Source: Paenibacillus uliginis N3/975
GTDB taxonomy: Bacteria; Bacillota; Bacilli; Paenibacillales; Paenibacillaceae
Length of the DNA stretch: 64,000 nt
Reading direction: 5' to 3'
Assembly (NCBI RefSeq): GCF_900177425.1
Contig: NZ_LT840184.1
Span: 326,308-390,307, forward strand
The notes under the pieces were generated by a model. It ran no database searches. It was not told the DNA's origin and saw only the letters and a list, made by a program, of their open reading frames with translations. The position numbers and the translations under genes are program-made. Shown piece after piece: positions 37,983 to 46,811 of the stretch. Position 1 is the first letter of the stretch, and each line of letters starts with the position of its first letter.

Positions 37983-40900
37983 ATGAGTAACACGAGCTAT
38001 CAATTTAAAGAAAATAATCAAGAGATGATTCAAGGAGGAGAAAAAAAGGTTATGAAGAAAATTTTATCCGTAGCACTGTCTACAGCAATGGCATTCTCCA
38101 TGTTTGCTTCTGTTGCATTCGGTGACGCTGCACTTACATCCCAACAAAAGTTTGACGTTCTTAAAGAAGCGAAGATTATGACTGGTTACGCAGATGGTTC
38201 TGCTGGCCTTGATAAAGACATGAATCGCGCTGAGTTCGCGAAAGTGGTTGCTAACTTGATGGGCCTGGAGCCAATCAAAGGCCAAGTGTCTTTTAAAGAC
38301 AAAGGATATACAGAATCGTACTGGGCTACACCTTACATCGAAGCAGTTTACGCTGCAGGACTGATGCAAGGTAAGAACGAAACTAAGAAAATCTTTGACT
38401 ACAAAGGTAAAGTAACTGTTCAAGAAATGGCTGCGGTATTGGTTCGTGCACTGAAACTTGAAGTGCCAGCTAACCCTAACAACAACGCATCCGACTGGGC
38501 TAAAGGTTATGTTCAAGCAGCAATCGATGCAAAAATCATCGAACCTAGCGTGAACGCTAAAGCTAACGCTACAAGAGCACAATTGGTTGACACTGCTTAC
38601 GAAATTCACATTCAACAGCAGAAACCAAAAGTAGTTTCCTACGAAGTTAAAGAGAGCGGTAAAGTAGTTGAGTTCAAACTTGCTAACAACGAACTTGTTA
38701 AAGTAGAACTTGAAACTGCACTGAAAGCTAACACTGCAACTGATGTTAAATTCACTCATAACAACTATGAGTACACGCATAACGTAACTTGGGTTGTAAC
38801 TTCTGCAACTAAAGTTGAATCCGCAACTTCCACTAACTTGAAAGAAGTTGACGTTGTATTTGACGGTAAAGTTGAAAAAGCGTCCGCTACTGACAAAAAC
38901 AACTATGTCATCGATTCCAACTCTAAAGGAATCAAATCCATTACTGTATTGGAAGATGGCAAAACTGCACGTATCCTGTTGAACGAATCCAGCAAATTCG
39001 TACAAGGAACAACATACAAAATTGTTGTGAAGAATGTTAAAGGCGAGCAAGGCGCTACAATCCCGCAAGGTGAAGTGTCTTTCTCATCGTCCGACAACAC
39101 GCTGCCAACAGTAACTGAAGTAAAAGCTCTCGGAACTAAAGTTATCAAAGTGACTTTCTCCGAGCCTGTTATCGCTCCATCCAGCAGCAACTTCCAACTG
39201 GATGACAAAATGTTTAGTGGCACTGTAACACAAGGCCCTAACCAAAGAGAAGTTATCCTGAAAGACTACACAGGTGGAATCTCTGTTGGCGCTCACAAGC
39301 TGACAACTTCCCTGGTTGAAGACTATGCAGGATTGAAATCTTTGGCTGACACTAAAGACTTCACTGTTGCTGTAGATACTGAAGGTCCTAAGGTTACTGA
39401 AATTTCCGCTACTTTGGAAAAGGTAACTATAACGTTCGACGAAGAAATCGATCCTGCTTCTGTAACAGAAGATAGCTTCTATTGGAAGTCTGGCGACAGT
39501 AAGAAAAAAGGTAAAGCAACTCAAATCGCTGCAAATGTGTATGAAGTTGACTTTACTTCAAATCGTCTGCCAGGATACGAAACAAACCTCTTCGTTGAAG
39601 TTAAAGACTACTCTGGTAACGTAAACCCAGTGAAAGAACACAAAGTTACAGCAAGTATTGATCTGGTACAACCACGTGTACTTGAAACTACATTTGGCGT
39701 TGACAGAAAAGATACACTGACAGTTCGTTTTGACAAAGCAGTAGATGCTGCTGACAAAAAGTACTTCACTGTTAAAAAAGGTAGCGACGTTATTCCTGTG
39801 AATACTGTAGTTGCTGCTGATGCATCAAACAAAATCTTCTATGTTAGCTTCTTCAGTAAACTTGAAGGTACTTACGATCTGAAGGTTAAAGATGTAAAAG
39901 ACAGAACTGCGCTGCAAAACACTATGGTTGAATACGATGGTACATTCGTAGCTGCTGATAATGCTAATTTGACTCAGTTCTCTAACTACGACTGGAATGA
40001 TTCAACCCGTAAGCTTTCTTTGCACTTTGGCAAAGAAATGGATATTACCACTACCCAAAACAAAGCTAACTACTACATCGAGTTCCAAAAGAACGGTGGC
40101 GATGTACAACAGATCGCTTTGCCAAGCGAAGTTGTACCTTCTGCAGTAAACGGTGGTAAATCGGTAGTTCTTCAGTTCCCAGAATTCATTAACGGAACTA
40201 GAGTGACATTTGGTGAGAATGGTACTGTTAAAAAAGTGTTGGCTTCTGGTCTTAAATCCAAAACTGGTCAAAACGTGGCTTGGATTAATGAAACACTTCA
40301 AGCAGCTAAAAACCAGCTGACATGGACTGGAGCAAAACAAAAGGATGCTAAGACTTTTGAACTTGAATTCACTAATGTAATTGCTCATGCTTCCTCTAGT
40401 GATTTCACTGTCAATGGTTCCTACCCATCAGAAGTAAAAGTAGATGGAAACAAAGTAACATTGAAAACAAGTGATGAGCATACTGGTGCAACAATCACCC
40501 TGTTTGCTAACAACTCCATCGAAACTTATTCTAACAACAAGCTTAACTTGTCCGGCAATGCTGTAATGACAGTTAAAAATGTTGTTGCACCTAAATTGAC
40601 TGGAGTTACGAACAGAGTAGGCGCTTCGTTCACGGTTACATTCTCAACTTATGTTGACTCTGTAAGTGAAGTTGCAGATCTGAAAAATGACTTCATTCTT
40701 AGAGATCTTTCAAAGACTAATAATCCAATCATTCCTGTAACTGACTATAAAACTAGTTATGCTAATGATGGTAAGGGCAGCGTGGTAATCACACTTACTG
40801 ATGCTAAACTGCTTCAAGATAATCCTCCAATTTCAGTAAAAGTTCGCAAGGATGCTCAGTACATTGTAGCCCAAGGTTCAACTACTAAAGCCCTTGAATC

Positions 40901-41216
40901 TGATGAGTTTAATGTAGCTGCACCTGCTGCACCAGCTGTTGAACCAGTAAGCGTTACAGACACAACATATAATGAAGCAACTTCTACATTGACTGTTAAA
41001 GTGGGTAAGACTCTGAATAACATCGTTAATGGTAAAGTTTCGATTGCTACTAATAAAGGAACAACTTATTATAATGCAGAATTGGCTGCTGACGGAAATT
41101 CCTTCACAGTAGTAGTTCCTAAGGAAGCTACCATTAATGGTGGAGAGCTGACTGCTAGTGTTGTTCTGAAAGAAAATGGTATTACTGTTGATTTGAAAGG
41201 TACTATTAAGTACTAA
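37983..41216 (+). CDS. Major S-layer protein with N-terminal SLH domains
   Basis: From ATG 38052 it has 1054 residues with a signal peptide (KKILSVALSTAMAFSMFASVAFG); from ATG 37983 it has 1077, with a 23-residue hydrophilic extension (MSNTSYQFKENNQEM..) before the same signal peptide. Both starts have good ribosome-binding sites: AAAGGAGGTG at 37965, 8 bases off, and AAGGAGG at 38032, 13 bases off. Three SLH repeats follow the signal (about residues 28-190 from the second start), then repeated beta domains such as VTFSEPVIAPSSSNF and VRFDKAVDAADKKYF. Codon use is narrow (AAC, GAA, AAA, GTT, ACT), typical of very high expression. It presumably forms the surface lattice held by pyruvylated wall polymer. 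Confidence 0.92.
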   Translation: MSNTSYQFKENNQEMIQGGEKKVMKKILSVALSTAMAFSMFASVAFGDAALTSQQKFDVLKEAKIMTGYADGSAGLDKDMNRAEFAKVVANLMGLEPIKGQVSFKDKGYTESYWATPYIEAVYAAGLMQGKNETKKIFDYKGKVTVQEMAAVLVRALKLEVPANPNNNASDWAKGYVQAAIDAKIIEPSVNAKANATRAQLVDTAYEIHIQQQKPKVVSYEVKESGKVVEFKLANNELVKVELETALKANTATDVKFTHNNYEYTHNVTWVVTSATKVESATSTNLKEVDVVFDGKVEKASATDKNNYVIDSNSKGIKSITVLEDGKTARILLNESSKFVQGTTYKIVVKNVKGEQGATIPQGEVSFSSSDNTLPTVTEVKALGTKVIKVTFSEPVIAPSSSNFQLDDKMFSGTVTQGPNQREVILKDYTGGISVGAHKLTTSLVEDYAGLKSLADTKDFTVAVDTEGPKVTEISATLEKVTITFDEEIDPASVTEDSFYWKSGDSKKKGKATQIAANVYEVDFTSNRLPGYETNLFVEVKDYSGNVNPVKEHKVTASIDLVQPRVLETTFGVDRKDTLTVRFDKAVDAADKKYFTVKKGSDVIPVNTVVAADASNKIFYVSFFSKLEGTYDLKVKDVKDRTALQNTMVEYDGTFVAADNANLTQFSNYDWNDSTRKLSLHFGKEMDITTTQNKANYYIEFQKNGGDVQQIALPSEVVPSAVNGGKSVVLQFPEFINGTRVTFGENGTVKKVLASGLKSKTGQNVAWINETLQAAKNQLTWTGAKQKDAKTFELEFTNVIAHASSSDFTVNGSYPSEVKVDGNKVTLKTSDEHTGATITLFANNSIETYSNNKLNLSGNAVMTVKNVVAPKLTGVTNRVGASFTVTFSTYVDSVSEVADLKNDFILRDLSKTNNPIIPVTDYKTSYANDGKGSVVITLTDAKLLQDNPPISVKVRKDAQYIVAQGSTTKALESDEFNVAAPAAPAVEPVSVTDTTYNEATSTLTVKVGKTLNNIVNGKVSIATNKGTTYYNAELAADGNSFTVVVPKEATINGGELTASVVLKENGITVDLKGTIKY

Positions 41217-41233
41217 AATCGACTAACTAAAAT

Positions 41234-41298
41234 AAAGCTTAGCATCTAAGCTTTGACACACTGGAGAACATAATGTTCTCCAGTGTGTTTTTTTAATT
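41234..41298 (+). terminator. Double hairpin and terminator after the S-layer gene
   Basis: AAAGCTTAG/CTAAGCTTT (41234-41254), then ACACACTGGAGAACA pairing with TGTTCTCCAGTGTGT around TAA (about 41256-41288) and a T-run to about 41295. Confidence 0.93.
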
Positions 41299-41336
41299 CA
41301 TCAAAGGAAATATCCTCAGCCTTACCTACAGTAGGG

Positions 41337-41365
41337 TTGTTCAGCTCGAGTGTTTTCTTTATAGT
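41337..41365 (+). promoter_or_regulatory. Probable promoter of the exported 169-residue protein
   Basis: TTGTTC (41337-41342), 17 bases, TATAGT (41360-41365). Confidence 0.55.
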
Positions 41366-41401
41366 TAAGTAGCATAGATAACTTTAGGAGGAACAGATTA
41401 C

Positions 41402-41911
41402 ATGAAACCTTATTTGAAGGTTGGCTTGGCGGCGCTGACGATTGGAGCTGGCATATGGATTGGTGCAACCTACAACAACACCGCAACCGGCGCAGGGACC
41501 ACCCCAGGTACCACTGACGACCCGGTCGTCACCAAAAGCTACGTTGACCAACAAATTCAGCAAGCGCTGAATGGCGGTGGTGGAGGGTCTACGAACCCAA
41601 CAAATCCTACAAATCCAACTCAGCCATCCCAAGGTGCTGATGAAGTTAAGAACGTTGCGCTGAAACCAGGTAAGATTCTGATTGCCGATGCAGGAACGGA
41701 GTTCATTGTTCGCTCAGGTAATGCTGTGATCTACACAGAAGTCGCTAGCGGCGTTGCAGACCTAACCGATGGCAAAGACCTGTTAAATGGTGAAACGGCG
41801 CCTAAGAACCATCTGCTTTCTTTCCCGCGTGAAGGTCGGGGAATACAGGTAAAAGAAGGGCAGACAAGCAATCTGATTGTCATGGTCCGCGGTGGTTACA
41901 CCATTAAGTAG
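41402..41911 (+). CDS. Exported protein of unknown function next to the S-layer gene
   Basis: 169 residues. N-terminal hydrophobic segment (VGLAALTIGAGIWIGATY, about 7-24) is a signal peptide or anchor. A Gly-rich/Thr-Asn-Pro linker follows (GGGGGSTNPTNPTNPTQPSQ, about 58-77), then a compact ~90-residue domain (VKNVALKPGKILIADAGTEFIV..). ATG at 41402 has AGGAGG. The low-complexity TNP linker resembles cell-wall-spanning spacers. I do not recognise the C-terminal domain with certainty. Own promoter. Location suggests an envelope role. Confidence 0.8.
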   Translation: MKPYLKVGLAALTIGAGIWIGATYNNTATGAGTTPGTTDDPVVTKSYVDQQIQQALNGGGGGSTNPTNPTNPTQPSQGADEVKNVALKPGKILIADAGTEFIVRSGNAVIYTEVASGVADLTDGKDLLNGETAPKNHLLSFPREGRGIQVKEGQTSNLIVMVRGGYTIK

Positions 41912-41952
41912 TTCTACTCAAATTATTGCCAGATGTGACAACGTTTTATACG

Positions 41953-41981
41953 TGTATGCACGGAAAAGAACACAAATAATA
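41953..41981 (+). promoter_or_regulatory. Possible sigma-G-type promoter of the SASP gene
   Basis: TGTATG (41953-41958) and AATAATA (41975-41981), 16 bases apart. The -10 matches 6 of 7 positions of CATAMTA; the fit is moderate. Confidence 0.45.
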
Positions 41982-42015
41982 CTTCTGTAAACAACATTGC
42001 AGGAGGTGCATTGAA

Positions 42016-42306
42016 ATGGCTAATAGTAGACGTAATAATCGACAGGTTGTACCGGAAAGCCGTCATATGTTGAATCAGATGAAATATGAGATTGCTGCAG
42101 AGTTTGGTTTGAATATGGGTCATGGCAGCAGCTCATATGGAGCTGATACTGAGTTTGGCTCCGAACTGGGGGCTATTGGTGGAAATTCGTCGTCTCGCCG
42201 TCCTGGCTGGGGACATATAACGTCTCGTGAAAATGGCTCTGTAGGCGGAGAAATTACGAAGCGTCTGGTTCGACAAGCTGAGCAAAGCATGTTCGGTCAG
42301 CTGTAG
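42016..42306 (+). CDS. Alpha/beta-type small acid-soluble spore protein
   Basis: 96 residues. The two family motifs are present: LNQMKYEIAAEFGLN (about 16-30) and GEITKRLVRQAEQSM near the C-terminus, including the GPR-protease-like Glu-Ile/Phe-Gly context. These proteins coat spore DNA and protect it from UV and heat. The central SSSYGADTEFGSELGAIGG linker is longer than in the usual 60-70-residue SASPs. ATG at 42016 has a perfect AGGAGGTG. Expression in the forespore would fit the moderate sigma-G-like boxes. Confidence 0.88.
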   Translation: MANSRRNNRQVVPESRHMLNQMKYEIAAEFGLNMGHGSSSYGADTEFGSELGAIGGNSSSRRPGWGHITSRENGSVGGEITKRLVRQAEQSMFGQL

Positions 42307-42408
42307 TATTTTTCCACAGAAAAAAAGTACTCATTACATGAATATTTCGCCGTATGTAAATGTAAAGAAAATTCACGAAAATCCTTGAAAAATGGCTTGG
42401 AAACTGGA

Positions 42409-42493
42409 TTGACACCAGGTTTCAAATAAGTTAATATGCATGTTGAGGATTGTACATTCAAACCTTTTCCAATCGGAAAAGGTTCATTTTTTG
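42409..42493 (+). promoter_or_regulatory. metK promoter with an early terminator hairpin
   Basis: TTGACA (42409-42414, perfect), 17 bases, TAATAT (42432-42437). Only about 16 bases after the predicted start, AACCTTTTCC (42461-42470) pairs with GGAAAAGGTT (42475-42484) and is followed by CATTTTTTG, an intrinsic terminator. No S-box (SAM-I) aptamer fits in this short leader. The site looks like an attenuator acting on metK. Confidence 0.6.
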
Positions 42494-42543
42494 TGTAGGA
42501 CCTCTTCTTATACAACATACTATCCATATGGGAGGTTGATCTC

Positions 42544-43746
42544 ATGTCTGTAACAGGGCGACGTTTATTTACTTCTGAGTCCGTAACTGAAGGACATCCG
42601 GATAAAATCTGCGATCAGATTTCCGACGCGGTACTCGACGCTTTTTTGGCCAACGATCCCAATGCACGGGTTGCATGTGAAGTGTCCGTAGCTACAGGTC
42701 TGGTGTTGGTCATTGGTGAAATCAGCACGAAATCCGAATATGTGGACATCCCGTCCATCGTAAGAAATACCGTGAAGGAGATCGGGTATACCCGTGCAAA
42801 ATACGGTTTTGATTACAATACCTGTGCCGTGTTGACATCGCTTAACGAGCAGTCAGCAGATATCGCACAAGGGGTAAACGCTGCACTGGAGAATCGTGAC
42901 CCTTCCCAAGTGGATCAGGAAACCGAGAACATTGGCGCAGGTGACCAAGGTCTGATGTTCGGTTTTGCTACCAACGAAACACCTGAATTGATGCCACTTC
43001 CAATCGCGTTGTCCCACCGTATTGCACGCCGCTTGTCGGAAGTGCGTAAAGACGGTACACTGGACTATCTTCGTCCGGATGGCAAAACGCAGGTTACGAT
43101 TGAATATGATGGTAACAAACCAGTGCGTGTAGATACTATCGTTGTATCGACACAGCATGCAGAAGAAGCTACTCTGGAGCAAATCCAGAAAGATATTAAA
43201 GAACAAGTTATTCTTCCAGTCGTTCCTGCGGAACTTCTTGATGAAGAAACCAAATATTTCATTAACCCGACAGGCCGTTTCGTAATTGGCGGACCTCAAG
43301 GTGATGCCGGTCTAACCGGTCGTAAGATCATCGTTGACACGTATGGCGGCTATGCTCGTCATGGCGGCGGTGCTTTCTCCGGTAAGGATCCTACAAAAGT
43401 CGACCGTTCTGCAGCTTACGCGGCTCGCTACGTAGCTAAGAACCTGGTAGCAGCTGGTTTGGCTGATAAGTGCGAAATTCAGCTTGCCTATGCGATCGGT
43501 GTAGCTAACCCTGTCTCGATCAGTGTAGATACTTATGGTACAGGTAAAGTAAGCGAAGAGACACTGGTTGAATTGGTTCGTAACAACTTCGACCTGCGTC
43601 CGGCAGGCATTATCCGTATGCTGGACCTTCGCCGTCCGATTTACAAGCAGACTGCAGCCTATGGACACTTTGGACGTACGGATGTTGAGCTTCCTTGGGA
43701 ACAAGTGGACAAGATAGATGTTTTGAAAGCTCAAGCAGGCATCTAA
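42544..43746 (+). CDS. metK: S-adenosylmethionine synthetase
   Basis: 400 residues, full length. It makes SAM from methionine and [23 protein letters not shown] binds ATP and metal, [12 protein letters not shown] is the flexible loop signature, and [19 protein letters not shown] the phosphate-binding region. ATG at 42544 follows GGGAGG. Narrow codon use suggests high expression. The attenuator-like hairpin in front is the only regulatory element seen. Confidence 0.97.
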   Translation: MSVTGRRLFTSESVTEGHPDKICDQISDAVLDAFLANDPNARVACEVSVATGLVLVIGEISTKSEYVDIPSIVRNTVKEIGYTRAKYGFDYNTCAVLTSLNEQSADIAQGVNAALENRDPSQVDQETENIGAGDQGLMFGFATNETPELMPLPIALSHRIARRLSEVRKDGTLDYLRPDGKTQVTIEYDGNKPVRVDTIVVSTQHAEEATLEQIQKDIKEQVILPVVPAELLDEETKYFINPTGRFVIGGPQGDAGLTGRKIIVDTYGGYARHGGGAFSGKDPTKVDRSAAYAARYVAKNLVAAGLADKCEIQLAYAIGVANPVSISVDTYGTGKVSEETLVELVRNNFDLRPAGIIRMLDLRRPIYKQTAAYGHFGRTDVELPWEQVDKIDVLKAQAGI

Positions 43747-44066
43747 GTATATAACGATTCATTCAAACAAGATTCGGGACCTAAGCAATATCCGGATCAT
43801 GAAGCAACAATTACTAGTAAAACATTTATATAGAAGCTGATATCTGATCTCAGGTATCAGCTTTTTTTGTTTTCGGTAGAGTCATCCAGTAGTTACAAGT
43901 TTCAACATGTTGTAATTTGGTACAAAACCAAGAATAATCATGCGAATCCAGTAGATTATTGGACTTTTTTCGTAACTTTTCCTCTTAAAAACAGTCTATT
44001 AATTAGAGACTTAAAACGTTCTGCAGTAGAGTTGCTAGGACTATAGATGGGAGAGTTACAATAATC
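43747..44066 (+). terminator. Gap after metK: terminator and no gene
   Basis: AAGCTGATA pairs with TATCAGCTT (about 43833-43863), followed by seven Ts, ends metK. A partial palindrome around CAACATGTTG (43893-43920) follows. I see no convincing promoter for the next gene. Confidence 0.85.
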
Positions 44067-46766
44067 ATGATGCGTAAGGAAGAGTTGAATCCGTCACAAA
44101 GAGGTCATTCGGGGAAAAAATGGTTGGTCATTACACTTGCTGGTGTCATTTGGATTGGTCCGGTCCTTGGAAATGGAATTCCGGTGCTGAATGGGCCACT
44201 ATCTTCTTCGGTAGTAGAAGCAGCGTCATCATCAGCTAAAAAGTTAAGTGAAGAAATTATTACATCTGGTGCAATTCTTATGAATTACCAATTCACAACA
44301 GGCTCACAGAAGTCACTCGCTAACGTCATTCGAGTAGATTTGAAGAACCCTAACGTGAAGCTGGACGTGATGACAGGTAAAGAAGGTTACTTTACGACGA
44401 GACAGAGCACAGGCGGGATGGCGAAGGAAAACGGCGCAGTCGCGGCGATCAATGGTGATTTTTTCAATACCGGTGCACAAGGTGCTCCTATGGGAGGACA
44501 AGTATCCGGTGGTTTGCTCATGTCAACACCGTCAGTGCTGAAGGGAATGTACGCATTTGCAGTGACTAAAGACGGCACGCCGATGGTGGATGAATTTACG
44601 TTCTCTGGCAGCTTTACCGCGGAGAATGGTGAGAAATTTACGCTTGCAGGTATGAACAAATCGGCTTATGTACCGGAAGGAACGTCTTCCACTTTCAGTC
44701 ATTTGAATGCAGCCTATATATATACAAGTGCGTGGAAAGCAGTAGAGCGTCCGACAAACAGCTCGACCACACCAACTGAAGTTATGGTAAAGGATGGAGT
44801 CATTACAGAGATCTCGGATAAAGCCAGCATCCAGAAGTCCATTCCGGAAGGAAGCTTTATTTTGCGGACACATGGCACAGCGGCCAATTTTGTGAAAAAT
44901 AATCTGGAGGTAGGACAAAAACTTACGGCTGATTATTCATTAGTCTCCAAGAAAACCGGGAAACAGATTAATCCGGAATCTCTTCAGATCATGATTGGCG
45001 GGCATACCATTCTGGTAAATGACGGTAAAGCAGCATCATTCTCACGGGACGTCAGCAGCATCGGTGGTTATCGTGCGCGTACAGCAGTGGGCTATTCCAA
45101 AGATGGCCGATATGCTTATCTGATTGCTACAGAAAAACATAGCGGAAGCGCAGGCATGTCACTCGGCCAGCTGCAGAGTTTCATGACCCAAATTGGCGTA
45201 TGGAAGGGACTTAACCTGGATGGCGGTGGATCGACAACGATGGTTAACCGTCCATTGGCTGAGATGAACACAACTTTAACGTTTAACACGGAGTATGGTA
45301 CGGCTCAGCGCAGTATCGTCAATGCGCTTGGAGTATTCTCTACGGCACCTAAAGGTTCGTTGAAGGGCTTTAAGGTTAGCGGGGACACGACTCTATTAAT
45401 CGGGCAGACGGGCTCTTATCAACTGAAAGGCTATGATACGTACTATAACCCGGTTGACATGCAGTCTGTGAATCCGACTTGGAAGTCCAGTAATGGTAAC
45501 ATAAAGGTGAGTGGACAGAACGTTAAAGCAGTGTCATCAGGAACTTCGACGGTAACTGCTGTTAGCGGAAACGCTAAAGCAACCATGCAGGTGCAGGTGC
45601 TTGGTGGAGGCGATGTAGCATCCCTGAAGGTCGGTACGGCAGCAGCACCATTAGCAGCAGGAACAACCGTTTCTGTGCCTATAACAGCCACGTTGAACAA
45701 CGGAAAGAGCATCGAGGTTCCGGGTAGCGCGCTCAAGTGGGAATTTATCGGTTTTAATGGTAAAGTAACGGACGGCCGTTTGACCGTATCATCTGTAAAT
45801 ACGAATACGAAAGTAGGATACGCTATCGCCCGTTATGACGGGTTCAGCACCGTTGTTATCCTCTCAGCAGCAGGGGAGAGCACATGGGAGAATTTTGAAA
45901 ATGTAAGCTATCCGATTAACTTTACAACGAATGTGTCCGGGGTAACCGGAAACGCATCGGTTGTGAAGGGAAGCGGCACTCATGCAAATTCCAAAGTTTT
46001 GAAACTGGATTACGATATGAACGGTGGAATTGGGCAGAAAGTGTACGCCTACGCCCAGTTAAACAACTCTACAGGCAAAACGATCCCGGCAGCGGCGACA
46101 GCCATGACGCTTGACGTGGAAGGGGATAATAGTCTAAACTGGCTCCGCGCGGAGTTAAAAGACAACAACGGCAAGACCGTATATGTTGACTTGGCCAAAG
46201 TGATCGATTGGACCGGCTGGAAAACACTCAGTATTGATCTGAGCGGTTATAACATTGCTTTCCCAGCACAGTTGAAAAGAATGTATGTAGTCAACGTGGA
46301 GGAAGGACAGGATGAGCGTGCATTGACCGGTTCGGTATCTTTTGACGATATCCGATTTACGATGCCTGCGCTGTCGAGTGATGCAGGGTTGCCAACGGGT
46401 ACAGCGGTCATGACAATCGGTCAGAAGTCGTTAACGATGAACGGCAAAAAAGTAGCTATTGATTCGGCTCCAATCCTGAAAAACGGTACAACATATGTTC
46501 CGATCAAACATGTGCTGGACGCCTTCGGCGGTCAGGCCAAGTGGAACTCATCAGCTCAGCGTGTAACTGTACTTCGCGGCGGAAAGCTGATGGATCTTAC
46601 GGTTGGCAAGAAGGATTTTGTCTTAAACGGCAAGCGGATATCAGCTGCAGTCGCACCTATCATCTCTGGCGGTAGGACTTTGGTCCCTCTTCGCCTCGTT
46701 TCAGAGCAATTGGGCCTTAATGTAAAATGGGACAAGAACACGAAGACCGTTACGATCAAATCATGA
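44067..46766 (+). CDS. Exported phosphodiester glycosidase with copper-amine-oxidase-like repeat domain
   Basis: 899 residues. Signal peptide within the first ~55 residues (KKWLVITLAGVIWIGPVLG). The NAGPA-like phosphodiester glycosidase domain covers about 60-430: GAVAAINGDFFNTG, then ARTAVGYSKDGRYAYLIATE, and WKGLNLDGGGSTTMVN. An Ig-like domain (about 435-515, TVTAVSGNAKATMQVQV) and a CBM-like beta region (about 610-770) follow; the end (about 785-899) has two copies of the Cu_amine_oxidN1 fold (TMNGKKVAIDSAPILKNGTTYVP; VLNGKRISAAVAPIISGGRTLVP), which in Paenibacillus acts as a wall-located module and not an oxidase. A role in trimming wall or teichoic polymers is inferred. Confidence 0.88.
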   Translation: MMRKEELNPSQRGHSGKKWLVITLAGVIWIGPVLGNGIPVLNGPLSSSVVEAASSSAKKLSEEIITSGAILMNYQFTTGSQKSLANVIRVDLKNPNVKLDVMTGKEGYFTTRQSTGGMAKENGAVAAINGDFFNTGAQGAPMGGQVSGGLLMSTPSVLKGMYAFAVTKDGTPMVDEFTFSGSFTAENGEKFTLAGMNKSAYVPEGTSSTFSHLNAAYIYTSAWKAVERPTNSSTTPTEVMVKDGVITEISDKASIQKSIPEGSFILRTHGTAANFVKNNLEVGQKLTADYSLVSKKTGKQINPESLQIMIGGHTILVNDGKAASFSRDVSSIGGYRARTAVGYSKDGRYAYLIATEKHSGSAGMSLGQLQSFMTQIGVWKGLNLDGGGSTTMVNRPLAEMNTTLTFNTEYGTAQRSIVNALGVFSTAPKGSLKGFKVSGDTTLLIGQTGSYQLKGYDTYYNPVDMQSVNPTWKSSNGNIKVSGQNVKAVSSGTSTVTAVSGNAKATMQVQVLGGGDVASLKVGTAAAPLAAGTTVSVPITATLNNGKSIEVPGSALKWEFIGFNGKVTDGRLTVSSVNTNTKVGYAIARYDGFSTVVILSAAGESTWENFENVSYPINFTTNVSGVTGNASVVKGSGTHANSKVLKLDYDMNGGIGQKVYAYAQLNNSTGKTIPAAATAMTLDVEGDNSLNWLRAELKDNNGKTVYVDLAKVIDWTGWKTLSIDLSGYNIAFPAQLKRMYVVNVEEGQDERALTGSVSFDDIRFTMPALSSDAGLPTGTAVMTIGQKSLTMNGKKVAIDSAPILKNGTTYVPIKHVLDAFGGQAKWNSSAQRVTVLRGGKLMDLTVGKKDFVLNGKRISAAVAPIISGGRTLVPLRLVSEQLGLNVKWDKNTKTVTIKS

Positions 46767-46777
46767 TATGGTATGAT
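46750..46777 (+). promoter_or_regulatory. Possible promoter of degS-degU
   Basis: TTACGA (46750-46755), 16 bases, TATGAT (46772-46777), overlapping the end of the preceding gene. Confidence 0.45.
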
Positions 46778-46811
46778 GTGTGTATGAAACGTTAGAAATG
46801 GAGTAGAGTGC

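Noticed and set aside
38064..39068. 334-codon open frame on the - strand opposite the S-layer gene
   Set aside because: It arises from the narrow codon use of the S-layer gene and is low-complexity Phe/Ser/Cys with no family signature.
42307..42540. SAM-I (S-box) riboswitch before metK
   Set aside because: The conserved S-box core sequences are not found, and only about 50 bases lie between the promoter and the terminator end.
46400..46766. True copper amine oxidase activity for the 899-residue protein
   Set aside because: Only the N-terminal-type Cu_amine_oxidN1 modules are present; the catalytic oxidase domain with its topaquinone Tyr is absent.
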